Of a stretch of 64,000 bases of DNA, positions 35,763 to 45,620 are shown one piece after another. How positions within the stretch are numbered: position 1 is the first letter of the stretch; the number at the start of each line of letters is the position of its first letter. Made by a program: the position numbers and the translations under genes. Under the pieces are notes generated by a model. It was not told where the DNA came from and did not search any database. It saw only the letters and a program-made list of their open reading frames with translations. The stretch is from Helianthus annuus (lineage: Eukaryota; Streptophyta; Magnoliopsida; Asterales; Asteraceae). Location of the stretch: positions 87,197,912 through 87,261,911 of the forward strand of contig NC_035445.2 of assembly GCF_002127325.2 (NCBI RefSeq), written 5' to 3'.

Positions 35763-36721
35763 GATATTTTCAAGTTGTTTTAGTATTTGTGTAGTCTCGG
35801 TAAACTTTTGTGAATACTTGGTGGTTAACTTATAAGCTTTATTATTTATAGTTTTGAATCCAATTTTGTTAAAATTACAAAATTGAGTCTAATTTCATTT
35901 TTTCCAGCAACTTGGAGATTATTCACTTAATCAGTTAACCAAGTTAATTCACTGTTCGTGAGTATTTTATTCATACAACTTCAAGCCTTTTACGACGTTC
36001 ACCTGTCAATCACGGTAAGTGTCAAATGGGTCGAATCAGTTATACGGGTTGAAAGTTTCAACCTGTTCACTTAGAAAAATATTAGCTAATAATGAGTCAA
36101 GTCAGTCAAACAAGTCAAATAAAAAGTTCACACAAGTTAAAATTTCAACTAGGTCAGTAAATACCAATTTTAACATAATCACCTCATATATTACAGATTA
36201 CAAACCTTTGCATTACTTTTTTAGAAATATAAGTGGGTCTCAAAATGCGGTGTGTAGGCGTGTTGTAGCTGGTATGATTAAGTTTAGATCAAAGCGGACC
36301 CTTTTTGCTGCAGGCCAAAATGGGTCGGCTGGATTGGTCTGATTTTTTTTCCGATAATGGTTCCTACCGGGTCAGTACTGGTTGGATTGGGTTGATCCTT
36401 TTGTTGTCTACTTTTTCTAATAAAAAATTTAGGAGCATATGTTTATTAAAATTTCCAGATACACTTTGTGTGACATTCGAAATGTTTGCATTTTTAGCTA
36501 TTTTTTTATTTTATTTCAATTTTAGCCGTTTGGTGTGTTGTAACTGGTCAAAATGGGTTTTGGTCATAACTGGTCATTTTTTAATGCAGGTAAAGACAGG
36601 TCGCTTGGGTTGATCAAAAGTCCTTTTGTCTAAAACGGGTACGTCCAGGGGGGTCTGGTTATGTATTAAAATGCATTATGTGACATCCAACACCCTTTTT
36701 CTAATCTAACTAATATTTTTT

Positions 36722-37736
36722 GAGTGAAATACTATTTCCGTCCTTGTGGTTTGCTCAACAAATCGATTTCAATCCAAAAGATTTTTTTGGTCTTTTTTGG
36801 TCCATTTGTTTCGGTTTTGTGTTGAAATTAAACACCCCATTCAAGCCATCCATTCTGCCGTTTTACTTCTGCCCTCATGCCCCTCATTTGAGGGGCATAT
36901 TAGTCTTTTTCACTCTTAACTCCTTTTAACTCTCTTTATTATTTACAATAATTAATAAACCCTAATGGTATTTATGTAATGCATTATGAATACTGCATTT
37001 TGTATTATTCCCCATTTTGGTTGAATTTCATTGGCCATTTTATAGGCTGTATGGATTTTATATAAATCTTAATGCTACAATTCAGTTTGTACAGCAAAAG
37101 CTTGAATTTCATTGGGAGTTTTCCATGTTGTAAGGGTTATAAATTGTTTCATTGTTGATGGTCAAAATTATGCAGTGTTTGGTTTAAAAATCTGTTGTTT
37201 TATGTCTCAAAATTCTGCGCTTTTATGCCTCCAAATTCTGTGCTTTTATAGTTATAATTCTGCTCTTTATTGTTCATAATTTTGCAGTGTTTGGTTGAAA
37301 AATCTGTTGTTTTATGCCTTAAAATTCTGCAGTGTTTGGTTAAAAAATTCCTCAATTTTATGCTCAAAATTATGTGCTTTTGTGTCTCGAAATTCTGCTC
37401 TTTAATGGTCATAATTCTGCGCTTTAGTGGTCATAATTCTGCAGTTTTATGCCTCAATTTTCTGCACTTTTATGCAGTGTTATGCAGTGTTCGGTTGAAA
37501 AATATGTTGTTTTATGCCTCAAATAAAGATAGTTAAAAGGGGTTAAGTGAAAAAGACTAAAAAGCCCCTCAAATGAGGAGCATGAGGGCTGAAGTAAACG
37601 GCAGAATGGATGGCGTGAAGGGCGTGTTTACTTTTGACACAAAACTGAAAAAAATGGGCCAAAAAAGGCCATAATTTCTTTTGGATTGAAATGAATTTGT
37701 TTAGCAAACCACAAGGACGGAAATAGTATTTAACTC
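36722..37736. mobile_element. Fold-back element (about 1 kb) nested in the Helitron
   Basis: The left arm from GAGTGAAATACTATTTCCG (36722) to about 36945 is the reverse complement of the right arm (about 37515-37736), which ends CGGAAATAGTATTTAACTC. The centre (37160-37510) is a degenerate repeat of CAGTGTTTGGTTGAAAAATC and TTTTATGCCTCAAAATTCTG modules. T-rich flanks on both sides resemble a degenerate duplication. Open frames here lie in the arms and are not genes. Confidence 0.85.
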
Positions 37737-37831
37737 CATTTTTTTTACCCATCTTAACCATTAGAGATAATATATGTAAATTTAAATCGACCGATTCAAA
37801 TAAACAGGTGATGGATTGTTTCTTGATTTAG

Positions 37832-37905
37832 GTATACAAGGAAGAGGCTATTAAAGGCAAGGAGATATACAATAGCGAAATGACGCATTACAAAGTGTGG
37901 GCAAG
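37832..37905 (+). pseudogene. Possible HMG-box exon fragment in the Helitron
   Basis: After an acceptor-like TTGATTTAG the sequence encodes VYKEEAIKGKEIYNSEMTHY. It resembles the last helix of an HMG box in plant ARID/HMG proteins (Y-x-x-x-A-x-K-x-K-x-x-Y-x-x-E-M). It is only 25 residues, so the call is tentative. Confidence 0.4.
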
Positions 37906-38073
37906 CTTAATATGTCATACTTTTTGTGTGATTTTAATTATGTATTAATCAATCATAGATAGTTGTTAATATAGATAACTTTCTCGAGCCCGGGAAGCAA
38001 TCCCAGGTGATGACATTGTCTGTGCTTCCATGTATCTTTGTTGTATATAATTGAGTTTCTTTGTCACGTGCAG

Positions 38074-38330
38074 CTGAGTACTCTACCTTCTCTGGAATCA
38101 AGAAAGGAGCAGTTCTTCAGGAAGCTAGGGTCGTTAATGATCCTCAGTTGGATTCAAGGAGGTGTTCTCAGGTGCTTCTTTTGTTTATTTATATCAACAT
38201 ATAGGTGCTACATAATGTATCGATTCATCCTCTTACATGAGCATGATCCAACATATTATTTTCAGATTTATGTTGCCAGGTTATCACAAACCTGCTTAAT
38301 CTCTTGAATAAAGGTGATACCTTCACAAAT
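38074..38330 (+). pseudogene. Coatomer subunit gamma (gamma-COP) fragment in the Helitron
   Basis: Exon 38074-38171 encodes EYSTFSGIKKGAVLQEARVV followed by NDPQLDSRRCSQ. After a GT-AG intron, exon 38280-38330 encodes VITNLLNLLNKGDTFTN. Both match the N-terminal part of gamma-COP, the trunk subunit of the COPI vesicle coat, and the splice phase is right. The next exon of the gene is not present. An acceptor CACGTGCAG precedes the first exon. This is a clear third unrelated host gene in the same element. Confidence 0.85.
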
Positions 38331-39202
38331 GTCAGATCATGTTTTATAAACTGTCCGGATGCTTTATAAGTTTCTTTATATCTCACACGTTAATATGTCA
38401 ATTTCTTTATATGATTTTAATTATAGATTAGTCATTAATAATTAATATATAGAACTAATGTGCATTTGGTTAATAATTAATATATAGAACTAACGTGCAT
38501 TTGGCTGAGATCACTGTGTATTATAATGACCTTAAATGGTTCTATTGAATAGGTGTACAGTGTGACGGCTTCTCATCACAAGGTCCGCAACCATCACATC
38601 CGGGTAATCATAAGTACTACCATTCCTGCTAAGCTTTGCAAGAGGGAGTTCACTATAGATTTGTGGATTTTATTGTTTTTTATTTGTAAATTTTGTTTGT
38701 AATTCAATTTTTGTTATTTAATTCAATATGCAACTTTGTTTATAAGAAATTTATTAACACAATAATGAATTATATATATTATGTTCAACCTGTGTGGTAG
38801 ACGTCCATTGGTCGAGCACATATACACATTGAAGGTAAATAGCGCATATCTGTCTGGTCTATAGAATATTATGAAAAACTCGAAATAATAAATCGTAGAA
38901 AAATATAACCGTCAGATGGGGTTCGGTAAAATATGAAACTGGAACTATTTGGGCAAGGTTGTAAAGAATCGGGTACTAACCAGTAAATTGAGGAAATCTT
39001 GCATTTATAATATAATACTCATGGTGTTGATGTTTTTTATAGTTAATACGCATTGGCTTTTGGAATCAAAACACACGGTAGCGCCTCATGCCTTTTAAAA
39101 CCAAGCAACATTTTGAAAGTGATTTATATAATATGTCAATATGTTTGTATTATTTAGTTAATATATCGATCATTAATAATTAATATTAATAACTTTCTCC
39201 AG

Positions 39203-39233
39203 CCCGGGAAGCATTTCCCGGGTGATAACCTAG
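39203..39233 (+). other. Helitron 3' terminus: hairpin plus CTAG
   Basis: An 8-bp GC-rich stem (CCCGGGAA/TTCCCGGG, loop GCAT) ends at 39222, seven bases before CTAG, with a host T at 39234. A decayed relative of this hairpin lies at 37988-38007. Confidence 0.85.
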
Positions 39234-39547
39234 TCATACATATTTAGAATTAAAATTCAGATCCTGATTTTATTAAAGCTTGCCAGCCAAATACACACAA
39301 AGTTTGAATAGGAATCAAGGGATGTTGTGCAAAATTTGGTAACTAACAATTTATTAAATTAAAGTGTATTTTATTGAACGGGTCCAAAACCGGACCTGAA
39401 TCTAGCCCACGCAGATTCAGATATCCAGAAGGCCTGGCCTGCTTCGTGTTCCTCGGATCAAGAGTAACTGGCCCACTTCATTCAACCCATAATATAAAAC
39501 ACTTCTTTTTATTATTTTTGGATAATCTTAAGTAGTTTATATATAAA
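39234..39547. other. Intergenic between two Helitron ends
   Basis: Nothing supported. It includes a GGGTCCAAAACCGGACC inverted word at 39380. Confidence 0.5.
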
Positions 39548-39577
39548 CTAGTGGGCTTCCCCGCCTGATGCGTCAGG
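39548..39577 (-). other. Helitron 3' terminus on the minus strand
   Basis: Read on the minus strand, the hairpin CCTGA-CGCA-TCAGG (39564-39577 in plus coordinates) is followed by GCGGGGAAGCCCA and CTAG, then T. The element body would extend to the right; its 5' end was not located, though plus-strand ...GA before T near 40-43 kb would be expected. Confidence 0.6.
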
Positions 39578-39879
39578 AACCCAATTTCGATCGAAAACCA
39601 AAAAGACGACATTGACACCTAGTATAGAAATGGAAATTTAAAGTTGTATATGCCCAAAAAGATACCGGCATGTGTTTTACATCGATCGAAAGCCATATAA
39701 ACAAATACCGGTCCGTAATAATACCTGATACTGGTACAGATGTCAGTGTCGGTTCGGTTCTTCATGACACCGGTATGATACCGACACTCAACAAAGCTTA
39801 TACCGGAGCGTTGAGAAACAAACCTGCGTTTTCAACTTTTTTAAGAAAGGCAACAAAAATTAGTTATTAAAGAAAAAAA

Positions 39880-40330
39880 AACAAATTACCATATTATAAA
39901 TTAAGAACATGTTGGTGTTTTACAAAGTTGTACAATAAGCATGGGGAATTTTTCAAAAAAAATTTTGAGTTTTCATTTCTAATCGAAGGGTTTTTATTTT
40001 TTTTACACTTTAACCTCTTTGTTTTTTTTTACTTTTAACCTAAAAATTTTCATTTTTTTTCAATTTAACTCAACACATTTTTATTTTAAACTTTGATTCC
40101 CATATTTTTCATCTTTTGTAAATTTTTCGTTTTACGTTTCGTTCTAGTTTTGCGAGTGAACATGCCGCAATGTGCGTGTGGGTTTCAACTTTTTTCGTCT
40201 ATTTTTTTCCGTTTGACAGGATCGTCATAACGCGTCTATTTTTCACTGTTTGATAGGTTTGTCGCGATCATTACAAGGTTTTTAATCTTTAATACTTTAT
40301 ATAAACAAGATCATTCAAGGTTTTTATCTA
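39880..40330 (+). repeat. Dispersed repeat, copy A (relative at 54830-55290)
   Basis: It is collinear with 54830-55290 on the same strand: ATTATAAATTAAGAACATGTTG, repeated TTTTAACCT/TTTTACTTTTAACC lines, TTTTTCGTTTTACGTTTCGT, then CAACGCGTCTATTTTT. It is not coding; both copies lie beside Helitron-like ends. Confidence 0.75.
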
Positions 40331-41409
40331 GGCTCTTTCGCTTCTTCTACAGGTACTATATAATTTCAGCATGTTTGTTTTGTCATTAATTAGAGCCCAT
40401 ATTTTATGTATGAGCATTTTGTAAATACAAACAATTTATATCACTAAATCAAGACCCACCGTCAAATTTCCTTAAAACATACAACTAAGTTGTGAACACA
40501 ATAATCTATGTCGGAAAATCAGACCCTTGATCGAACAAACAAATATGATATGAACGAACTCGCTCGACTCTTTTATATTTATAAACGAAAGCACACAAGT
40601 TACAATAGCCCTATTTATGATCATATTAATCTTAACCCAACTTAAACTCTATTTTGATAATCAAATAAACCAAAACTATTTATATAAATAAACCAAACTA
40701 TATTTATTTCGGAAACACTTGAATTATCTTTAACCCATTTAAACACTTGAATTATCTTTTTACATTCAAAAACCGGACAGTAGGGCACTTTCATGGGGAA
40801 CTTGTGACTTCACTTTAGCATCATTTGTTGTGGTATTCGATCTGCAACACGAATAACATTTACATCACAAGTGATCAGGATCTTATCATTTTGTATTGCA
40901 AAATCAAGTCTAAATCTGAGGATTCTCTAACACAAGGAAATGGTAAACTCCCAACCCAACACATTTTGAAACATATCTTTTTTTGGGAAAGCGTGTAAGC
41001 TGTTTGGTCAATATAAATAAAACAGAGAAAGTTTCGATGTTGATTTTGATTAGGTCCATAAGATTATTTTGGATTCTTTGAATTCTTTCTTGAAGGGTGA
41101 TTAAGATAACTTGGACCAATAGTTAAAAGCTAAACTTTATATTAAAAGTTGCAATTTCATCATGTTCTACTGAAACCAAAAAAGAGGTTTTATCACAATT
41201 TTATAGTAAGTGGTAATTGCATAAACTAATAACTTTGTTTCAAATTTTTTTGTGACCATGAGAACCCATTACCAGTATATTCACAGACCTATCAATACCA
41301 ATGGGGTCAAGTCAAATGTAACTTACGTTGGCATGTGAGCTTCAAGGGGGGTTATCAGTAAAATACCAATCGAAACTATATTCACTTACCACTCTGTCAA
41401 TCCTTGAAG
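40331..41409. other. Intergenic, no gene recognised
   Basis: AT-rich. The minus-strand open frame at 40910-41119 has no recognisable domain. Confidence 0.5.
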
Positions 41410-41429
41410 GTTACTTTGTCGTGTAATTA

Positions 41430-41605
41430 GGGCTGGGTTGAGTGTGCATGCAATCCTGTTTGATACTTTGCAATCGCATCAGCACAAAGATTTGGGAGTG
41501 GATGACTTCGTCCGTCCCTTGAAAATAGCCTAAGCGAAAATCGAACTTGTGTCTCCACTAGGGAGAGCAGACCAATTTACCACTAGACCAAGTTCTCTTT
41601 TAACT
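41430..41605 (-). mobile_element. Possible tRNA-derived SINE, minus strand
   Basis: On the minus strand a box-A-like GGTCTAGTGGTAAATTGG is followed, about 35 bases on, by a box-B-like CAAGTTCGATTTTCGC. A body then runs towards 41430. The Pol III spacing is right, but no flanking duplication was found. Confidence 0.5.
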
Positions 41606-41639
41606 AGGGAGAGCGAAAATAGTAATTTCATTAGATACC

Positions 41640-42300
41640 TCCTTTGAATTCTCCATAATACTTGCTACCATCTATACATTCCGGGTATGAATATCGAATC
41701 CTTTTTGCCCAAGTTTTGACACCATAACCATCATATTCTGGTGAACACAATCACCTCCATATATCCCATTCAAGTTGTAGTAATAAACCCCACTTTCAGA
41801 ACACTTCACTTTGTACTCTCATAAGCATCCCTATTGTGTGTATGTGTTCACCAAGAACCCATAATATATTAAAACCTGAAAGGATCGTTAATCTAATAAA
41901 GCTTAAAGATCTTGTTCTTGGTGCAAGGGCAATGTTTATGAGGGTGAGTTATGTTCATGGGAGATATGAAGGTGATTGGGTTGACTAGAACTATGATCGT
42001 TGAAAAAAATCAATAGAACATAAGCAAAAAAATTACTGAATATATAATAGTTCTCCTTGAGTTGAATTGGTTTACAAGTTTCATATTTGTGTGTATATAT
42101 ACTCTATAGGTTGATAACTATGATGACTAACAACCTTTATCTACATATTTGAAGTAACCGGAATTTATGAATCGATTAGTTTGCCATCACCTCTTAAAAA
42201 AATGAAACCCGGGAAATCAATTATGGAATTCCCAAAAATCTTGGGTAAATCCTATTTGAAACGCTGCCACACACAAATATACCAATAACACACACACTTC
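41640..42300. other. Intergenic, no gene recognised
   Basis: AT-rich, without supported genes or bounded elements. Confidence 0.5.
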
Positions 42301-42861
42301 AAATTCTCAGGCAGTGTTCGGTGTGAAGGAATATATAGTGGAATGAAATTGATTCTTCTGATTGAATAAAAACAAACATGTTTGGTTATTATATGATAAT
42401 AGAATGGAGCATTCCAAAAGAATGTAACTTCTTCCAAATATAACAATTTCCATTTCTTGATATATTGTTTTTTTTCTTAGGTAGTGTTTTTTTTTCATTC
42501 TTCAAGGAATGCAAAAAATATATTGTTTATATTTATACTTATATTATTATTATTATTAATATTCATACTAATATTAATATAGGTAGACTGTAAAAAGTTC
42601 AATTTTTGTGAGAAGTGTGAGAAATAATTTGGGAATGACAAGTGTCCCTTATCTTAATTAATTCAAAAGGGTATATTAGTAATTGTTCATTCTTATCAAT
42701 TAATTGTTTTCCAAAGATAACTGCCAAAAATATCAGACGGTATATTAGGGATGTGATTCGAATTCGATTTGTTCTATACATTTAATTGTTTACGGTAAGT
42801 TCTTGTTGTAGTGTTACATTCCCCAGTCAATAGTGTTATATTATGTACAGGTATCTTTAAT

Positions 42862-43205
42862 CTCCTTTTCATAGTGTTTTATCCCCATCAATAGTGTTTT
42901 ATTCTGTATAGTGTCTTACAGTAAACAGATAGTGTTATATCTTTCTATAGTGTTTTATCATGTAATATACTGTTCTTTTTCATAGTGTTTTATCCTCATC
43001 AATAGTGTTTTATTCTGTATAGTGTCTTACAGTAAACAGATAGTGTTATATCTTCCTATAGTGTTTTATCATGTAATATACTGTTCCTTTTCATAGTGTT
43101 TTATCCCCCATCAACAGTGTTTTATTTATGTATAGTGTCTTACAGTAAACAGATAGTGTTACATCTTCTTATAGTGTTTTATCATGTAATATATTGTTCT
43201 TTATA
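42862..43205. repeat. Tandem repeat, 111-bp unit, three copies
   Basis: The unit starting CATAGTGTTTTATCC begins at 42870, 42981 and 43092, so the period is 111 bp. A partial fourth unit starts at 43202. Each unit contains four or five ATAGTGTTWTAT words, so it probably grew from a shorter repeat. It lies within a possible larger element: 42309 has GGCAGTGTTCGG and 43845 has CAAACAGACCC, Harbinger-like ends, without a clear duplication. Confidence 0.88.
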
Positions 43206-44671
43206 GTGTTATAAAAAGTCGTTGTGAATGAAATTGAAGAATTTATTTCAGTACGAGAAATTCGCTGATTTTTTAGGAGATTGATGGGGGTTTAGAAACA
43301 GTTACCATAAATTCGCTGATTTATAGGAGATTGATGGGGGTTTTGAAACGGTTACCATATTTGAAACGTTGGAAAAGTCACTATTGCCCTTTAATTTTAC
43401 ATAAGGTCCTTCTAATTAAAACACAATTTACATTTTATACCATATTGATCTCAACCATTAGATCAAATATCCAATGGTTTAAAACACTTCTTACCCTTCT
43501 CATATTTTATACACTTTTTACCATATCCCTACCCTATTAATATATATCAAACTAATATTAATATATATAAAAAATTTTATTATTAATTTTTTTTACCATT
43601 AATATAGTATTATTATTATTATTATTATTGAGACCATTATATTTTTGTCGTTTTTAATATAATTGTATTTCGTTACTTCGTCTTTTTTTGTTAATCAAGA
43701 TATAAAAAGTAATGATTCATTATATCACATATGAGTAACCAAACATCACACTAGAATGGAATGATCCATTTCATTTCGTAGTCAATTCCATTACCCCGTC
43801 CATTCCATTCTCTCATTCATTCAATTACCTCATATCAAACAGACCCTTAGTACATTAATAATATTACACAATATCTAACGGAATGTATGATATTGACTTT
43901 GAATTGTTTTAAAACTTTCCTTGTTCTTAGAATAACCGGCCTAACTATAAAAATAAAGAGTTAACCGTCATTTCCGTCCCTATAGTTTGTTTAATTATGT
44001 CAGTTCAGATCAAATTTCAAATTTGTATAAAAATTGACGGAGGCAGGTGCACGCCTTGCCTTGCCCCTTAAAAACTCCGCCCCTTTACATATTCGCTATT
44101 TCAATCATGTTCTTCCTTTTAAATTTTGCTTGGAGACCGTAAGTTATGAAGACGTAGCAAGTGGAGGTTTAAAGATTATTAGGTCGTAAAGAGTAGACAA
44201 GATCATGGTGTGGATGTTAATTGTGATTTTAATGTCGAAAACACTTTTCTCATTCTTTGTTCCGTTCATGGTTGTAGAAATCGTTAGTTGCTAATTGGCC
44301 AGTGGGGTGGGGACTAACAATTAATTGGAACTAATCGAGATTAATTGTAATTAATTGGCGATTAATTGGGTATTAAGCAAAGACTAGTAAAAAAATTTAC
44401 AACCATACATGCTTTCGTTTATAATCAATCAACAACTAAAAGTTTGTGACTTGAAATCAACATCCACATCAAGAAATGCAATTTAATCCATATCAAAACT
44501 ATAAAGGTGAGTATTTAATTTCCCGTTTGAAATCAATTGGTGTAAAATTGTCAGAAAATAGATTTGATACATACTTATCAACAAAAATAGTTTACACAAG
44601 TATTATTCTTTTTAGATTACAAGTATTATGTTAGAAATTACAAGAACCGCATTGCACCACATATTTATATG
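43206..44671. other. Intergenic with small repeats
   Basis: (ATT)n lies at 43608-43629. A solo arm of the fold-back family found at 36722, 49019 and 56755 starts at 43958 (GAGTTAACCGTCATTTCCGT). No gene. Confidence 0.55.
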
Positions 44672-45361
44672 TGGGGCTGGCAATTCTGACACAAACACGA
44701 TAACACGACACGAACCTACACGAAGTTATCATGTTTCGTGTTTGACCTTAACAAGTTTCGTGTCTAAAACCGGTCGATAAGATAAGACCTTAACAGGTTT
44801 CGTGTCTAAACAGGTTAAAACTAGTTAACCTGCTAAGACCCGTTAAGTACACGTTAATAATTAAAAATTAAAAAAAAAATATTTGTGAGTGTGGACATGG
44901 GGTCATCAGTTGTGAGAACTGGGATGAATTATATATAAACACACGCGGTTCTTTTTCACAATCCAAACCCTAATTTTTAAATCACTCTCACAAACACCGC
45001 CATTCCCAATTCGGTTCATAGCTTCCCCAATTCGGTCGGGTCTGTGTCTTAAACAGGTCGTGTTCGTGTCTTAACAGGTTGTGTTCATGTCTTAAACAGG
45101 TCGTGTTCATGTCTTAACATGCCGTGTTCGTGTCTTAAACAAGTCATGTTCGTGTCTTAACAGGTTGTGTTCGTGTCTTAAACAGGTCATATGATACGTT
45201 GGTAATTTTTTCGCGTCTTAACAGGTCATTTCGTGTGACCTGTTTATTAACAGGTTCGTGTTTCGAAAATCTGACACGATAAGATTTTGTGTCGTGTTCG
45301 TGTTCGTGGCTTATCGTGTTCGTGTCTTAACAGATCGGGTTGACCCGTTATACCAGCCCTA
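44672..45361. mobile_element. hAT-type element (690 bp) upstream of TMX2
   Basis: The ends are TGGGGCTGGCAATTC and GTTATACCAGCCCTA, imperfect inverted repeats. The flanks are TTTATATG (44664-44671) and CTTATATG (45362-45369), a 7/8 target duplication. The interior is built of GTGTCTTAACAGGT-type tandem units. No ORF, so non-autonomous. Its right end is 260 bases before the TMX2 start codon. Confidence 0.85.
45028..45245. repeat. 21-22-bp tandem repeat inside the hAT element
   Basis: About nine units of CGTGTCTTAAACAGGTCGTGTT with small changes follow one another. Confidence 0.85.
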
Positions 45362-45369
45362 CTTATATG

Positions 45370-45620
45370 CAATGTATTAATGACGAGAAAGTTATTTGTT
45401 TAAGCTATTAATGACCTTTTACTGGTTCAACACGTAATGATTATTTATTTCACAAACAGATGTGTGAATGGTTCCCAGTGTGACATTATACTAACGCTAA
45501 TGGTTATAACCTCCTCTCTGCATTTGCATTGTTTTTTTCCCCATTTCGTTTAGCTGTAGTCTACCTCTGTTTAAACTCCTGTTGCGCTTATCAATCTCTG
45601 AATCTGAAACCCTAGAAACC
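45370..45620 (+). promoter_or_regulatory. TMX2 promoter and leader
   Basis: The 250 bases between the hAT element and the ATG include a C/T-rich stretch (CCTCCTCTCTGC, about 45510) and a telo-box AAACCCTA at 45607, common in leaders of constitutively expressed plant genes. No clear TATA box was found. Confidence 0.45.

Larger units (their letters stand above)
33139..39233 (+). mobile_element. Non-autonomous Helitron (6.1 kb) carrying several host gene fragments
   Basis: The left end is TCTATTATATATAATAAA immediately after an A, followed within 50 bases by GCTGACGTGGCA, a word also found beside the Helitron-like 5' end at 58965. The right end has a perfect hairpin CCCGGGAA-GCAT-TTCCCGGG (39203-39222), seven bases, then CTAG (39230-39233) before a T. 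TC start, hairpin, CTRR end and A^T insertion without duplication are the Helitron signature. There is no Rep/helicase gene. Inside, in plus orientation, are fragments of NF-YA (34651-35226), a CARM1-type methyltransferase (35450-35762), possibly an HMG box (37832-37905) and coatomer gamma (38074-38330), with introns kept. A fold-back element (36722-37736) is nested. The exact pairing of these two ends is inferred. Confidence 0.75.

Noticed and set aside
33139..39233. An active host NF-YA gene
   Set aside because: The activation exons are missing, one exon lacks an acceptor, conserved residues are changed and the segment lies between Helitron ends with other gene pieces.
41430..41605. A tRNA gene
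   Set aside because: Box A and B are present, but no cloverleaf can be drawn; a SINE is the better reading.
42862..43205. CRISPR-like regular repeat
   Set aside because: The repeated unit is 111 bp without unique spacers, and the DNA is plant nuclear.
42309..43855. A complete Harbinger-like element around the 111-bp repeats
   Set aside because: The ends GGCAGTGTTCGG and CAAACAGACCC are suggestive, but no 3-bp duplication or good inverted match was found.
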